In this document: positions 12,501 through 24,829 of the stretch, piece after piece | How positions within the stretch are numbered: the first letter of the stretch is position 1 | How the letters are laid out: every line of letters begins with the position of its first letter | DNA from: Colius striatus | Taxonomy: Eukaryota; Chordata; Aves; Coliiformes; Coliidae | Reading direction: 5' to 3' | Length of the DNA: 64,000 nt | Assembly: GCF_028858725.1 (NCBI RefSeq) | Contig: NC_084768.1 | Coordinates: 30,596,664-30,660,663 of the forward strand | Made by a program: the position numbers and the translations under genes | Notes under the pieces: model-generated | What the model was told of the DNA's origin: nothing | The model's database searches: none | The model's input: only the letters and a program-made list of their open reading frames with translations

Positions 12501-15500
12501 TGCCAATAAATGTGCCCTTCATCTCCAATAACCCCACACCAGTCAAGCTAGGCATGTGCAACAAAAGCAAAATAAGCACTACGTGATGAACTGACGACAC
12601 ATTTCCTCAGCTGCAAAAACCTGCGGGTCCCAGATCACCCAAACGCCAGTGAGCCATCTGAGTACACAGCACAGAGACTATCAGCAAGTGGTGTCTAACT
12701 GCCTTCTCCTCCCAGGGTCTGCAAAACCCATCACACCACCCAGGGATTTCCTTTGCTTCTTTGCCCAGGTGCAGATAACAATCCAGACAACTGGCAACAC
12801 CTGGTAGAACACAGCTCCCAGATGTTTCTCATTGACACCACAACCTTCCCCGGGGCATTCAATTCCTGCTCCCTGGGGTGGGCATCCAGCTGGTAGATGC
12901 CTGTACTGGAAGGCAGACTTGGATCCTCACAGTGTTCCTGAAGGAATGACCAAAAGTAAAGCATTTTCTTAGTTTAAGGCCCCTTCTTCCATGAGATGTG
13001 TCGTAAAATCTGAGGCCTGATCCAGACCCTGCCATACACACCTTTCCCAAGCTCCAGAACCACATCTCATTATGTGCAAGTGAGGCCAGTTCGAGTTCTC
13101 TCAGCCCAGCTCTGTCTTGCTCTAACACAATCCTCCCTGTTTCCACAGTTAATGTGTTGTTTTCACTTTAAGAGGGGAAAATAATGAGAGGGAACATTAC
13201 TTCTGGCTAATGGAGACAGAGAGCTGCAAACTCTCACAGCTTACATTTTCCAGGATATACCAGTCCTGATCCAAATATCATCACATTTCAGTCCTGGACC
13301 CAACACAGGACTGGACACAATACATTGGCCAAATTAAGGCAGAAATAACTTGTAGCACCTTTCTACTTCACAGTTTCCCAAAGACCTCATCAGAGCTTAC
13401 CAACGTTTGACTCCTGATCTGCAGGACTCCCTGCTTCCACCATTACTGAATCTCCAGGTGCCTCCAACACAGCTTCTCTGGACACATTAGCCCCACATCT
13501 TGGGTGAACGCAGGCTGCTGGTCACCACAACTCTTCTGTAACCAGAACAACTCTTGGAAAGTGATGCTTTCACGTGTGAACCCAAACACGCAGAAAGGAA
13601 GCAACAGCACAGGCAGTGGCAACAAGCCTCCAGTGAGCAGAGACTGTAGGAGCAGCACCAGCAGTCCTGCACAGGGCTATGCACTAAGCAAAGTGCAAAA
13701 ACCAAGGGTGAAGCAGCAGGGCTGTAGGAGTTTAGCTGCTCATTTGCCCCTTCGCCTGAGGGGCACCTCCTGATGTATTAATCCACTCAAGATGGCAACT
13801 TTTTGATTGTGGCCGTTAAGTTCCTCAGCTCGTGCTCCACACAGGGTTACCCAGGTCACTGATTGCTTCTTCATCTCCCCAGTGAAAAAAAAAAGGCCAG
13901 TGGTCAAACTACCTCCTCAAGGAGGCTGAAGACAAGTGCTCAGGAGGGAAAAGCTGTCCCTGGCTAAGGACTTTGCTGAAGGTTCACCTCCAGCCTATGG
14001 TGTCGATATTGGGAAGTAAGACTGGATTGCAAGGAGGAGAACAAATGAGAGAAGGAAACCGGCTTCTTTGGCCCCCTCCATGGTACTACAGTGCTTGGCC
14101 TGAATCCCTCTGACCTTGCACTGACAGCTGCACCCAAGGTGGCACTTTACACCCATCTTCATCCACCAGGACCTCACAGGATCCTTCACACTGCAAACTG
14201 AGAAGGAGACAAGGTTCCCTCAAGCCTGCATGGGCCAAAGGTTGGCCTGGGTGTGGGGTAGCTCTGCTGTGGCTCAGCCAGGCCAATCTGATAAGGCTTT
14301 CGCTCACCCAGCCCAAGGTACAGCACCCAGGATGCCATTCGGCCCCACGAGCCCTCCTCCCCACTCCTCACAAACACCCTTCCATCGCCTCTGGCACACA
14401 TGGGTGCTTGAGCAGGAGCTCCTGGCAGGGAATTGTGTGGAGTCTCCCCTTAAAGAGGTCTAGGACAGAAAACTCATAAATTCCTTCAATATTGGAAGGA
14501 GGAAAGGGCAGTAATCTGGTACCAGGTCTTCTCCCATCCCAGCACAACTGCAAAGCAGACTCTCTGGGATGAGGGATTAATATCCTCTCCCTTCTTACAG
14601 GGAGGGACGTTACAAGATAGACAGTTTCACATACTAAATGGCTTGGCAAGTTGTTTCCCAAAGTGCAAAGAAGCAATATCAAAATCAGATTAAAAGGTTG
14701 AGTTGGTTTTCATTGAAATAGTTTGAAACAAAGTATAAAAAACCCAGCAGAAAGAAATGGGATCCATCGGGGCTGTCCCTTGAGTTTTACTTTCTGGTTT
14801 GTCTACACCACCTACTGCGTATGACAAAGCTGTCACAGGAGGCTTTACGTTGCCTGACACCCCTGTGCTTTCTCTTTTAGTTTTCATAGGAGAGGTGCAA
14901 AGCACTCCACCTGCCTGCCAAGGAAGGAGCCCAGGCTGGGTAACACAGCTTTGCCAGTGAGCCCAGCATCACAGCTGGATGTGTCCTCCTGCCCTCACAC
15001 CCTGCTCAGGACTGCAGCAGCACTGATTTGCAAAGCAGAGGCAGGGCTGCAGGACTGTACCAGCAAAAAGCTCACATGTGAAAGCTCTTGAGTCCTCCCA
15101 AATTAAAAGAATAGTAAGAATAGGTACTGCTGTAGAAAAGCAAGGACACATTTTCCAGCTCTTCCTTTTAGGGGTATCCAGGGACACTCAGTGCCTTCCT
15201 CTTCCCACAATGGAACAGCCCAGTATTTGCAAGGAAAAGTACAAATCACATTCTTGCCCTGTAATCTAGTGAGAAAGCAGATCTCAGCCTTAAGTTACCA
15301 AAAAAAAAAAGGAAGATTTCAAAGCAATATTGATTAGAAACAATGTCCCAAGTGAGGAAAAATACAATGGAAGTGTCCTACACCTCAACAAGGAGTTTCA
15401 GTGCCACTAGAAGTCCCTCCCTACATTATCTGTGTTTAAGATGATAAATCTCTCTTTGCCTCACTCCTTCCTAATATTACTTTCCCCCTTCTTCTCTGTC

Positions 15501-17199
15501 TCAGGATGCTGCTGCAATTCAAGATGCCAGCAAGTGTTCAAAAGGAAAGGCAAAAAGGATGGCTGAAGAAGAACACCAGGCTTATCATAACCACCATCCA
15601 TGTTTTAAAAAGACAAGGCAAAGAATAAGAGTACAGACACAGTAGCAACCCTCACAGTACTCCTTCAGGCTAGGTCCCAGAGAAGGACTGCCAATCTGGC
15701 CAACACATATCCCATACCTCAACAGCAACAGGAAAATACTTTAGCAATAAGATGTAAAGAAAAAGTAATTCAGGGTTATGAATTTGCCCTGAATGTCTGT
15801 AACCTGTGAGTTCATGTACACAGGGATCTCTCAGGCGAGCAGAGCCCAGCAGGCAAAGAGCAAGGTTGCATAAAAGGAGAGAAAAACAGGTTTACAGATT
15901 CTAGGTGTAGATCTACAAAAAAAAACCCCCATAGATGCCCTTTTTCAGAGGATGCTGTATAGGAATCCAATCCCACATTAAATTCCCCAAATAGAAATCC
16001 ACTGTTCCTGACGAATTTCAATTGCTCTGCATAGCTGAAAAAACATCCTCAGAAGTCCCCAAATCTGCTATTCCATCCCGAAGAGGAGAAGTGAAAAATT
16101 CACAGGCTATCAAGCAAACTGACGTGATCAAAGACCACCAGTGACACGAACTGCAGGATAAAAATCATCACAATTTGCTTTCAATGGCTGCTTTGCGTGG
16201 AATATGGTATTAAAAGAAAACAACTTTGCCCCTACTAGGAATTTGCATTAGAAATTCATAATAAAAATAAAGCTTAATATTATACAAATGGGTACAGTTC
16301 TCTGTAATGCTCCTGATGCAGATTAAGGTTAGACAGATTTTAGATGACAGTTATTTACCTCGGTCTAACACTATGTATGTACAAATGGAATTTATTTTAT
16401 AGCTGCAGGGGAAAAAAAAAGGAAGAAGAGATGAGAGGAAATCTTACAGTCTCACGTAAAACATAATTATGTCTGTTTTCTGCTCCTTGGAAGGCAAACA
16501 AAAAGGGTAAAATGAATCTGCTGCTAGCATTTAATGGGATTTGTCTAAATGACATCAAACAAATAACAACCAGCAACAATTCACAAACACTTTCACTTTT
16601 GTTTTTTCCAAGGTGGAATTCCAGAAACTCTAAGACCATGTTGCCTGGAACACTTTGACTCCTGCAGAGCAGGATTAGGCCCATGCCTGAGTATGTCCCT
16701 TTCCTTTGATGCCTTCAAATTATCAAAGGGGGAAAAAAAATAATCTCAGAGGCGTCAATGCTTTTTCTCTCCCTCCCCCCAGAGACATAGTCCTGTCTCC
16801 CCTTGCTTCTCTCCATTACTTAGGCAATCATCACTGATCAACCAGGAAACTGTTGCTAACTCTTGAATTTTGCAAGTTAGCAAGTAAAATAATAAAACAA
16901 TGTTTTAACTGTCAGAGATCCTGGCTCGCAAAGTGCACTTTGGTCATTTCCTTTAATAACTGTAGTTTAGCTGCAATGATTTATAATAGTTCATAATATT
17001 CTACTAACTGTACTATATTAATAATACTCATACTTTGCCCTTGCCTAGTGTCTTCTGTCAGAAGATATCAAAGCAGCCCACGCTGCCGTGAGGGGGGTGT
17101 CACTATTTCCCTGTTAGGGATCAGGAAACGGTGGCTCTGAGCCATGCCCAGGGTCAAGATTCCTGGTCCCAATCCGCCATGGCAGCCATGGAGTCTGCC

Positions 17200-18350
17200 T
17201 TCACCTCTCCTCCCACAATTCTGTGACAGCAGGCCAGCCTGATCGATGGGGCTGGAGATGTAATGTGATTAAATCCTTCTCGAAAAAAGAGGTTTGGCCG
17301 GTGTTTTTGGGGCTGTGGTTTTGATGGGAAATATCGAGCAAGATGGGGAGTTTGCCCTGCAATTGCACGATAAATACCCTCATCCAGGCACATAAGGCAA
17401 AAGAGGAGCCATAAATATTTACTGTGGCCATGTCCATTTCTCCAGCACGGGATGGGTAAATACAACACATAGATGTTGCTCAGCACTCCGAGGATGGCGG
17501 TTACAAGCCTCGACGCCAACTCCCAAGGAGTCCAAAAAGGGAGAAAAAGGGGGTGAGGCATCACTGGCATGACTGAGGCGACGTGAAAGCTGGCTGGATG
17601 GCAGCGGCTGCGCAGGGAAACATTTTGGAGGAGTAAACAGCCCCAACCCTCCCCCTCAAACGATCAATTAAAAGCCATCCTTCTGCCGAGAGCCCGGCGA
17701 GGACAGCAAATGAGGGCTGTGAGCAGAACAGCCACCCGGCCCGGCTCTGCATGACAATTGATGGGAAGGGGAGGCCGGAGGGGGTGGCGGGGGGAGACAG
17801 CCCCGGCCCTCCTCTCACCATGGTGATTAGGTATTCCGAGAGCACCAGATAGCCCCAAATAACAGAAAGAGAAATATAAACTGGAGACCAGCAGATCCAA
17901 GGCAGGCCAGATGGCCCCGCAGCCGGCAGGGCCTGCTCCCATCCAGCCCTTCCCCACTTTAACTGTTCAAACATTTCTTTATCCCGACAAGACAATTAAG
18001 CCAAACAGCACGGAAAAGAGTCTCGGCAACAGTTTGCAGAGAGAGCGGGAAGGTTGTTGCCAGAAAAGCGGGAAAAGGAGGCGATTGCTGCCTCCTCTGA
18101 GGCCTCGGGCCACACAGCACACCAAGCTCCACGGGGACGGGGCGACAGGGATGGACGTGTGGCCTTTGTCTGTGCCACTGTCCATCTGCCCGCCCATCCC
18201 TTCAGAAAATCCACTCTTGCTCCTTCTCTCCTACATCAGGCAGGGCACTGCACGAGGGAAAGCAAACGTTCCACTGGATTTCACCATTTCAGAAGTGATG
18301 TGAAGCTCGCCATTTCCCATGGTCACGGATGATTATTTATTAGAAACAAA
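17200..18350. promoter_or_regulatory. Candidate conserved non-coding/enhancer block in RNF220 intron
   Basis: This block mixes moderate GC with unbroken homeodomain- and forkhead-like words: TGATTAAATCC (near 17268), CCATAAATATTTACTG (near 17410), ATGACAATTGATGGG (near 17751) and GACAATTAAGCC (near 17990). No repeat family or splice-bounded coding frame is visible; the frames present (up to 144 codons) match nothing I know. The texture is that of vertebrate developmental enhancers, but conservation cannot be measured here. Confidence 0.35.
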
Positions 18351-18435
18351 GCGTCGCTTCACTTTAAACCCCAAATTTTACTGGCCTTAGAAGTGATACA
18401 TCCCAGCAGGAAGAGTTGTGAGCAATGGATGTGTG

Positions 18436-18515
18436 TGTACATGTGCACTGTCCCTTCAACTCATTGTTCTGCCCCAGAGTATAAGATAAACCTTCTTCCC
18501 CACAGCACATGTACA
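18436..18515. repeat. Inverted repeat with an overlapping 14-bp palindrome
   Basis: TGTACATGTGC (18436-18446) is the exact reverse complement of GCACATGTACA (18505-18515), with a 58-base loop. The stem extends several pairs outward if G-U pairs are allowed. The perfect palindrome TGTACATATGTACA (18510-18523) overlaps the right arm. Confidence 0.6.
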
Positions 18516-21199
18516 TATGTACACATACAATTCTCTACGCATGTCCCAGCCCATAAAGACAAAGCCTAAAACACATGTCTGACCAGGTGAGTGACTGCAG
18601 AGACAGTCCTTGGTCTGTTATTTTATTAAATCTGTTATGTTATTCAGGGATTCACCTGGGGTCATCATAGCCCTGATGCTTACCACCTGAAGTGCGATTT
18701 ACATTTGACCGGTACCAAACCAGTTGTTTCAAAGGCGAAACTAACTCCATGCTAGAGATGTTCTTTAAAACCCAAAAGTGGAACAAAGAGCTCATTAACT
18801 TGGCGCCCAGCCTCTCTTCCAGGAGACAAACGGGTTGCAGGACAAACTGACTGCAGCTACATAACCAAGGCTAAATATGATTATAAAACATAATAATCAA
18901 AACAATATTAATAAACACCCCACACATACTTTACCCACCAGTCCCAAGAGATGAGAAAGGATGGCAGTGTGCTCATCAACTCAATGGCTCATCCCCAGGG
19001 CATACCAGGAACCACCAGCATAGCAGGGAAGCTGAAGCTAGGAGAGACAGCAGTCAGGATGTAGGAAGTCACCTTGGAACATCAGGGTATGCTCCTCCAC
19101 AAGAAGTCACAGACAACACATAATGAAGACCAAGCAGCAACAGAAAACTCTCTTCCGTGGTCCCAGAAAGGCTGGGACAGTGGACAGAGGTGTCCACTCT
19201 GACAAGGTCCAGCTCTTTGCCAAGAGACCCCGGCTTCAGCACAGAACCCTGCCTGTCACTCTGTGAGAAAGCAGTGCCACGAGGACTGGAAACAGAAGGC
19301 AACTGGGACAGATTTTCTTAGAAGAATAGAGGAAAACCAGGGATCTTTTGGTTTTTTTCTGATTTTAAAACAGGGCTATAGATGTCTTTTGCAGAAAGGA
19401 ACGTGCCATTTATTTCCACTCCTTCTAAGAATCTCAACTATTGTACGCTTATTAAAGGAAACCCGTAAAATATGTCTCCCAGTGTCTTTAACACATGCTT
19501 TACAAGAAGCCCCCAAACTCTAACAAATGACATTGTTTTTCTCAGCAAGCACCTAAGAGAACAGGCCCATCCAGTACACATGACGTCTGCTTCTCCATGG
19601 AAAGGCTTTGCTTTCCTGCGTGCTCTCTGTACGCTCCCTCGTTCCACGTGTCCTGAGTACCTGCATTTTACAGCAAGAGACAACTTGGCCAAACACAGAC
19701 ACCTCAGCCCAATTTGCTGAGTTACAAGGAGCACAATCCCAATCAGATGCACTCCAAAGGAGATGCTCACCCTTCATGGGCTGCACAGGTAGAGGCACCA
19801 CTGGCAAGCAACACTCTGTTTTAAAAGTAAGGAAAAACCCCAAAACTCCAACGTCATCTCTGCACAGAAGTGTATCTTACAGGGCCAGGTGCTAGTCTGG
19901 GTCACATCAGCACGGATCCCAAGTAGTTTCACTGATTTCTGTGAGTCTCCTTCAATGGTGCAAAGAGGATGAGACTTTGGTCTAAATAAAGCAACCTCCA
20001 AACACTCCTTGAGTTGAAAATGCATGACTTGGGATGCTCATTCTGCTGCAAAGTCTCTCAAGTGTAAACCTATTTTTCAGGAAAATTAAAACTAAGACAT
20101 TTAATTCTGTTCTCTCTCTTTTTTTTTTTTAAACAAAGCACATTTCTTAGAACATCTCCATTTAAGCTTTGGGATAAAATAAACATTTTAATGAGCTATT
20201 CAAAAAAACCAAAGGTTCTTGTGCAGTGGTACAGAAGAATTTGCAGTGCAATCACAATAATTCACTTTCCATATAACACAAACCCTTCCAGGAATCCAAA
20301 AAAAACACAACTGAAAGATTGAGCTCTGTGAATCTGAAAAGCACCCGTTAGGCACATAAAGGTGTTGCTGATCTAAGGAAATGATACAGTTTTTGCTCAC
20401 TCTTGTACAAAAGCCTGATTGCGTTTTTGCCTAGAATCTACAGCCACCTACCTGCAACAGAATCTCCATCAGGAGCTCAAGCAGGCAGCTTTTACAAAGG
20501 GTTATTTATATCTGTCAGTTACACGAGGAATCCACAAAACTCCTCAGGGGCCAATAACAAGAGACAACCTCCCCCCTCAAAAAACTATGCATTTATATAG
20601 AAGCTCCAAATAGATGCAAGCAAGTGTCAATGCAGGATCACGGGTCTACAGCAAACTGTGATCTCTGGAATTCCTCATCGAGGAAGACTTTCTTTTTTAA
20701 TGGTCATCATCAAAGATCATAAGGATCCTCTAAAAAGCTGCGCCACCCGCTCTCCCAGCCTCCAGCAAACACACCCATGCGTGTGTGTGCACACGTCAAA
20801 TAAACTCGCTGCGTTAATGGAGCGAAGTTTCCATGGTGCAGGATCTATATGTGATGGGAATATGATACAGAGCCCACAGACACCTTTAATGTACACAGTC
20901 CTGGGAGTTACAGAAGAATTTGAATGCTGATTAAATACCAGGGATGCTGCATTTGCCGTGTAGCTGAAGCATCTTAAAGAAATTAACAATATGAGTAAGA
21001 CAAACAATAAACCAAAACGCTTTCCACTCCTGCCCAAGTTTGCCAAGCTGCCCTCAAAGTTTTTATTCTGCTTCCATTCCCCAAGTCCTCCACCACAGTG
21101 CTGGCAGCACAGGGAGCCCCGACTGCTCCCAGGAAGCAGAAGCCCCTCATCCAGCTGAAGGCAAAGGCAAGGCACGGCGGTGGATGTGGACACGTCTGT

Positions 21200-22110
21200 C
21201 TGTCCGCAGCTGCGCTACACACGGTCTAATTCATTTAACAGATTTACTTCTTTGACTGGGGTATCTGACAGGATTTTGCTAGTGAGATCCATAGCAGCTG
21301 ACACGCTCTAAATTCATTTAGCCAGCGGACCTGCTCCTCCGCCGCTATCTCCCGGAGCGTGCTTTCGAGCAAGCTTCATTTCCACAGACAGGTTATATCG
21401 ATAAGGGAAAGAGCATCGACAAAGACGTCTCTAAGCTTTGCTGTCTCACCTGCCTCTCCCCCCCTGCAGGATAATTAGAATTATCCTTACACATCCATAC
21501 GCGCTCCTACCTACAGCCCTTTCCTCTACAGACCCAAAAAAGAAGGGAGAGGAGATGCTAAACAACGGAAGGAGCTTTTATGGCACAAAAAAGTAGCACA
21601 GTCAGGGGTGGATCAGAAGGAGAGGGGGGAGACAGATAAAGAGATCGCCTTCGTAGTGCAAAGAATACACGGCTTCTGCCTTTGGTGGGAATCATCCTAC
21701 CCTCGCAAACGCCGGCATAAAAGACACTCGCAGCATATTTCAAAACCAAAGAGCGATGGATTTACAAGGCAGGTTGGTTTTATGATGACTTTTATTGAAA
21801 AGGTACGCTGGGTTTAGGCAGATGCCTTTTAGCACCGGTAAGTTAGCACAGTGCCTAATTCAAGGAGACAGCCTGAGGAAGCAGTGCCGACAGGGGAGAG
21901 CGAGCCACAATGTCTCTATTACTCTCCTCGGCATCATAAAGGGGAGAAGAAAAATCACGTCTGAAAGGGAGAGGAGGAAACAGTGCAGAAGGTTTTTGTT
22001 GGAAAAAATATATATCAATGATAATAACAACAATAATAAGATTGCTTTCCAGGAAGAAAATTCAACAGAACAAAGGAGTCCACGTGAAAAGCAAACCACT
22101 CGCTCTTTGG
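21200..22110. promoter_or_regulatory. Candidate enhancer block containing paired GATA/homeodomain palindrome
   Basis: The region just 5' to 3' across 21.2-22.1 kb has long runs without repeats and carries AATTCATTTA twice (near 21228 and 21311), GGTTATATCGATAAGGG near 21391 and the inverted repeat at 21469-21486. No coding frame is recognisable. I infer regulatory DNA on texture alone. Confidence 0.3.
21469..21486. promoter_or_regulatory. Palindromic GGATAATT-AG-AATTATCC motif
   Basis: Two perfect 8-bp arms, GGATAATT and AATTATCC, are separated by AG. Each arm includes a GATAA core overlapping an AATT homeodomain core, which would suit a dimeric or paired site. Binding is an inference. Confidence 0.45.
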
Positions 22111-22973
22111 TCTACACATCAGGGTTTTAGGTAAAACTCTAATCATAAGTTGTCGCTCTTCTTCGAGGTACCACACTCTGCTGTCCCCAGACCACTCCCC
22201 GTCGGGGGTCACCTCCCATCTCAGCAAATGTGGAAGTCTGCCCTTCCCAGAGGACAGCTCTGCCCCTCCACGTGGGCAACACCCCAAGGGGTTGGGGGGA
22301 TGGGGGGGAAGCAAGTAGTCAAGAGTCACGAGCGCGTGTTTCCAACCACCAATGTTCAAAAGAGCACATCACCTTTCAACAGGCACCAAAGAGGGGAAGG
22401 CGTTCAGAGACAGCACATGGTACAACAGCTTACTGAACTGATTTATGTCTCAAAGAGGGAGCTTGGTGGACAGAAACATTTGCAAGTTAACCAGAGGAAA
22501 AGGTACTTTTATCCTAACCTGAGGCACGATTCCTGAAGGTGATGCATTTGCTACAAGAACAGTGTGCATGAAGAAAAGGTCAGAAAGAAATGCCTGAAGA
22601 AGCAGGGGATACGTGTTTGCTGCAAGCTCTGTGAAAAGTTTCTGGCTACACACTCCAGCTGCATCCCTGTTTACACACGTGTATGTACCAGCATCTATAG
22701 CCTCACACCGGAGCACAGACAGCTTTCTGTACAGTCAACATTGTCTCTCCAGCTGTGTGCTGGAAGACAAACTTCCTTCAAGAGCATCTTGCCCCAAAAT
22801 CTGTGTCCACTCAGAAGAGACAAGGCAATAGTGCGTGGCTGAGCTTAGCAGGCAGGAAAGGCTGGTTTTCCTCTGCCTTCAGCAAGAGCCACAGCACCGT
22901 GGGACAATCACCTGTTGAATATCTCAACCGGGCGCAACTAAAGAAGAACCAACAAGTAAATGGAGGTACTTAC

Positions 22974-23642
22974 ATCTGTCACTTCGGTCTTCGGGACTGG
23001 ACGACGTCTCCCGGTCAGAAATGAGGCCAGAAACAGCAAAGATCTTCTTCCCCGTATCGTCAACTTTGAGTGAGCCGGGGGAGCTGGAGGGGAGCTGCGT
23101 GCCAAACTCATACTCCTTCCCATCAGCGTCCGAGAAGCGCAGATGGGGTGAGTCAGTGTCATGGCAGTTTTTCAGGCGCTTGGCCGGGGTAAAGGCTGAC
23201 TGGTAGCTCTCCCGGTCTTCGGTAGACGCAAAGGGGCGGAAAGCCCCAACGCCACTGTGATTCAACATGCTGATCGGGGTGCAGTCCAGGTTGGGGGGTG
23301 CAAACTGGGGGTGGAGGTGAAGCAAAGAGGGAGGAAATTCACGGTTGGCGAAGGCTCCCGGCACCGCGCCTTGCCGGTGATACATGGAGGCAAAAGTATA
23401 TGAGCCATTGGTAAAGGGAATATGCACGTCCTTGTCTGCTGACACGGGGACACCAAAAGGCCTCGGCTGCTGGCAGGGAATGGAAGCATCACGGCTGGCT
23501 TCAGCGGTGGAGGCGAGAACCATCAGCGCTGGGGAGGCCAGCGGGTTGGGGAGATAGGGTGAGTTCTCCATCTTGAACGCTGCCCGGTGTAAGTCCATCG
23601 GAGTCTCTTTCCTCAGCAGGATCACAGGCGGAACGATCTTCC
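22974..23642 (-). CDS. RNF220: RNF220 first coding exon (exon 2), N-terminal 208 codons of E3 ubiquitin ligase
   Basis: This exon encodes the N-terminus of RNF220, a RING-type E3 ubiquitin ligase. From established knowledge, RNF220 ubiquitinates Sin3B, Gli factors and neural patterning transcription factors with its partner ZC4H2, and stabilises beta-catenin with USP7. The translation starts MDLHRAAFK at 23598 and contains FTNGSYTFASMYHRQG, CTPISMLNHSGVGAFRPF and SDADGKEYEFGTQLPSSSPG, which I recognise as nearly identical to human RNF220. The acceptor (pyrimidine-rich, ending TTCCAG) lies just above 23642. The donor is GAT|GTAAGTAC, with GT at 22973-22972, so the exon ends one base into a cysteine codon (625 coding nt = 208 codons + 1). 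The human protein is about 566 residues, so roughly 37% is here; the RING domain is C-terminal and outside the window. The first ATG in this frame within the exon is MDLH. The 44 nt upstream are 5' UTR, or coding if an upstream exon supplies a start (see findings). Identification is very secure. Confidence 0.97.
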
Positions 23643-24829
23643 CTGGAAGGAAAGCGAAGCGATGCCGGGGGACGGAGAGGGGAGAATTACTGGGGCATCA
23701 TCACCCTCCAAACACTGCAAAGAAACAGAAAAAGGAAAGACAACTAGTTAAGTTTCTGTGCTCATCTCCCTGGAACGCTCCAGCAGCAGGGTGGCCACTT
23801 GTGTTACAACCCACCGGCCGGAGCCGCACCGCTGTTCTCATTCAAGAAAATCAATAGACAACTTCACACACTACTGGAATGAGCTCTGGCCCTCCAGGTT
23901 AAAGGGTGTCATCCAGTACAGATGAATGAAAGGCAAACCAAACGTAATAATGTGCAAATTTAATAACCCACTAATAAACAAGGTTCGCTCTGAAATTAAA
24001 ATAGCAACTCCAAATTATAATTGGAATTTTATGTGACAAAAGAGGCAAACACATATAATCACCATCAACTTCAGCAAGCCCACGCAGACGCACGCTGCCA
24101 TTCGCTTGGGGTGGTGCAACAGTGAAATATCTATTGTGCATAGTTACCCAAATGAGCCACCCTACACAGTTACACTGTACACGATGCCTGCGACGCACGC
24201 AACAGACATGCCCTTTCTCTCATTCTTACAGTGTACGTATAGCTAGATGAGTTCTTGCACACACAGTGCTCGATACCATCGGATACTTTTACACACACCC
24301 CGTTGGAATGTGGGAACGTGGCTGCATAGGGACGCCTGTCTGTAACACACAAACACCCACGCGTGCACACACGGTCCTGTTAGCCAAAGAGACTTCCCCC
24401 AGTAAAGTGCCTGGCGTCTCCAACGATGTTTAAAATCATAATGGGTGCTTCTGCCATCTGATCTCTGCAAGAGTCTGCCTTTCGTGTCGGGGACAAGAGA
24501 GAATGGATCAGTAATTTTAGTTCCTAATGCACTCACTCTTAAGTAGATTTGTAAACTGCCCTGGATGTGCCATTAACATTTAGAGGAAAATGTTAACAAA
24601 ATTTCTGCCTCGCATCTTGCTGAGTCTCCTAGGTTGGCTGCAGCCACCCAGCCGGCCACAACCTCCTCCCAGGCTGAAAGAAGGGAAGACACTCCTTTTC
24701 GTATCTCCCCCATTTCACTCTGGCTTTTTGTGGTGTGATTTTCTCCCCCAATCAATCTCATGTCTTTTCTTTTAAGCTTCCGCTGCCTGCCATTCAGGCC
24801 CCACAACCCAGCTTAAAATACAAGGACTA

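Larger units (their letters stand above)
1..22973 (-). other. RNF220: RNF220 intron downstream of the first coding exon (partial)
   Basis: The donor at 22973 opens an intron that runs off the left edge. No reading frame here resembles the next RNF220 exon (which should begin CKKKAAALFDSQAPICPIC) or any other protein I know. Holdings: a CR1 tail near 7.0-7.65 kb, a possible old LINE trace near 9.45 kb, a CpG-rich cluster at 8.45-8.77 kb, candidate regulatory DNA at 17.2-18.35 and 21.2-22.1 kb, and simple A or T runs (11924, 15300, 20121). The stretches 1-7029, 7651-8450, 8770-17150 and 18350-21200 otherwise show nothing I can name. Confidence 0.85.

Noticed and set aside
17154-18303. Several 90-144-codon frames on both strands
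   Set aside because: They overlap in different frames, match no family and lie in a block better read as regulatory.
23599-23625. Apparent earlier start of RNF220 nine codons upstream of MDLH
   Set aside because: The codon at 23625 is GTG, not ATG; the known RNF220 start MDLH at 23598 is preferred.
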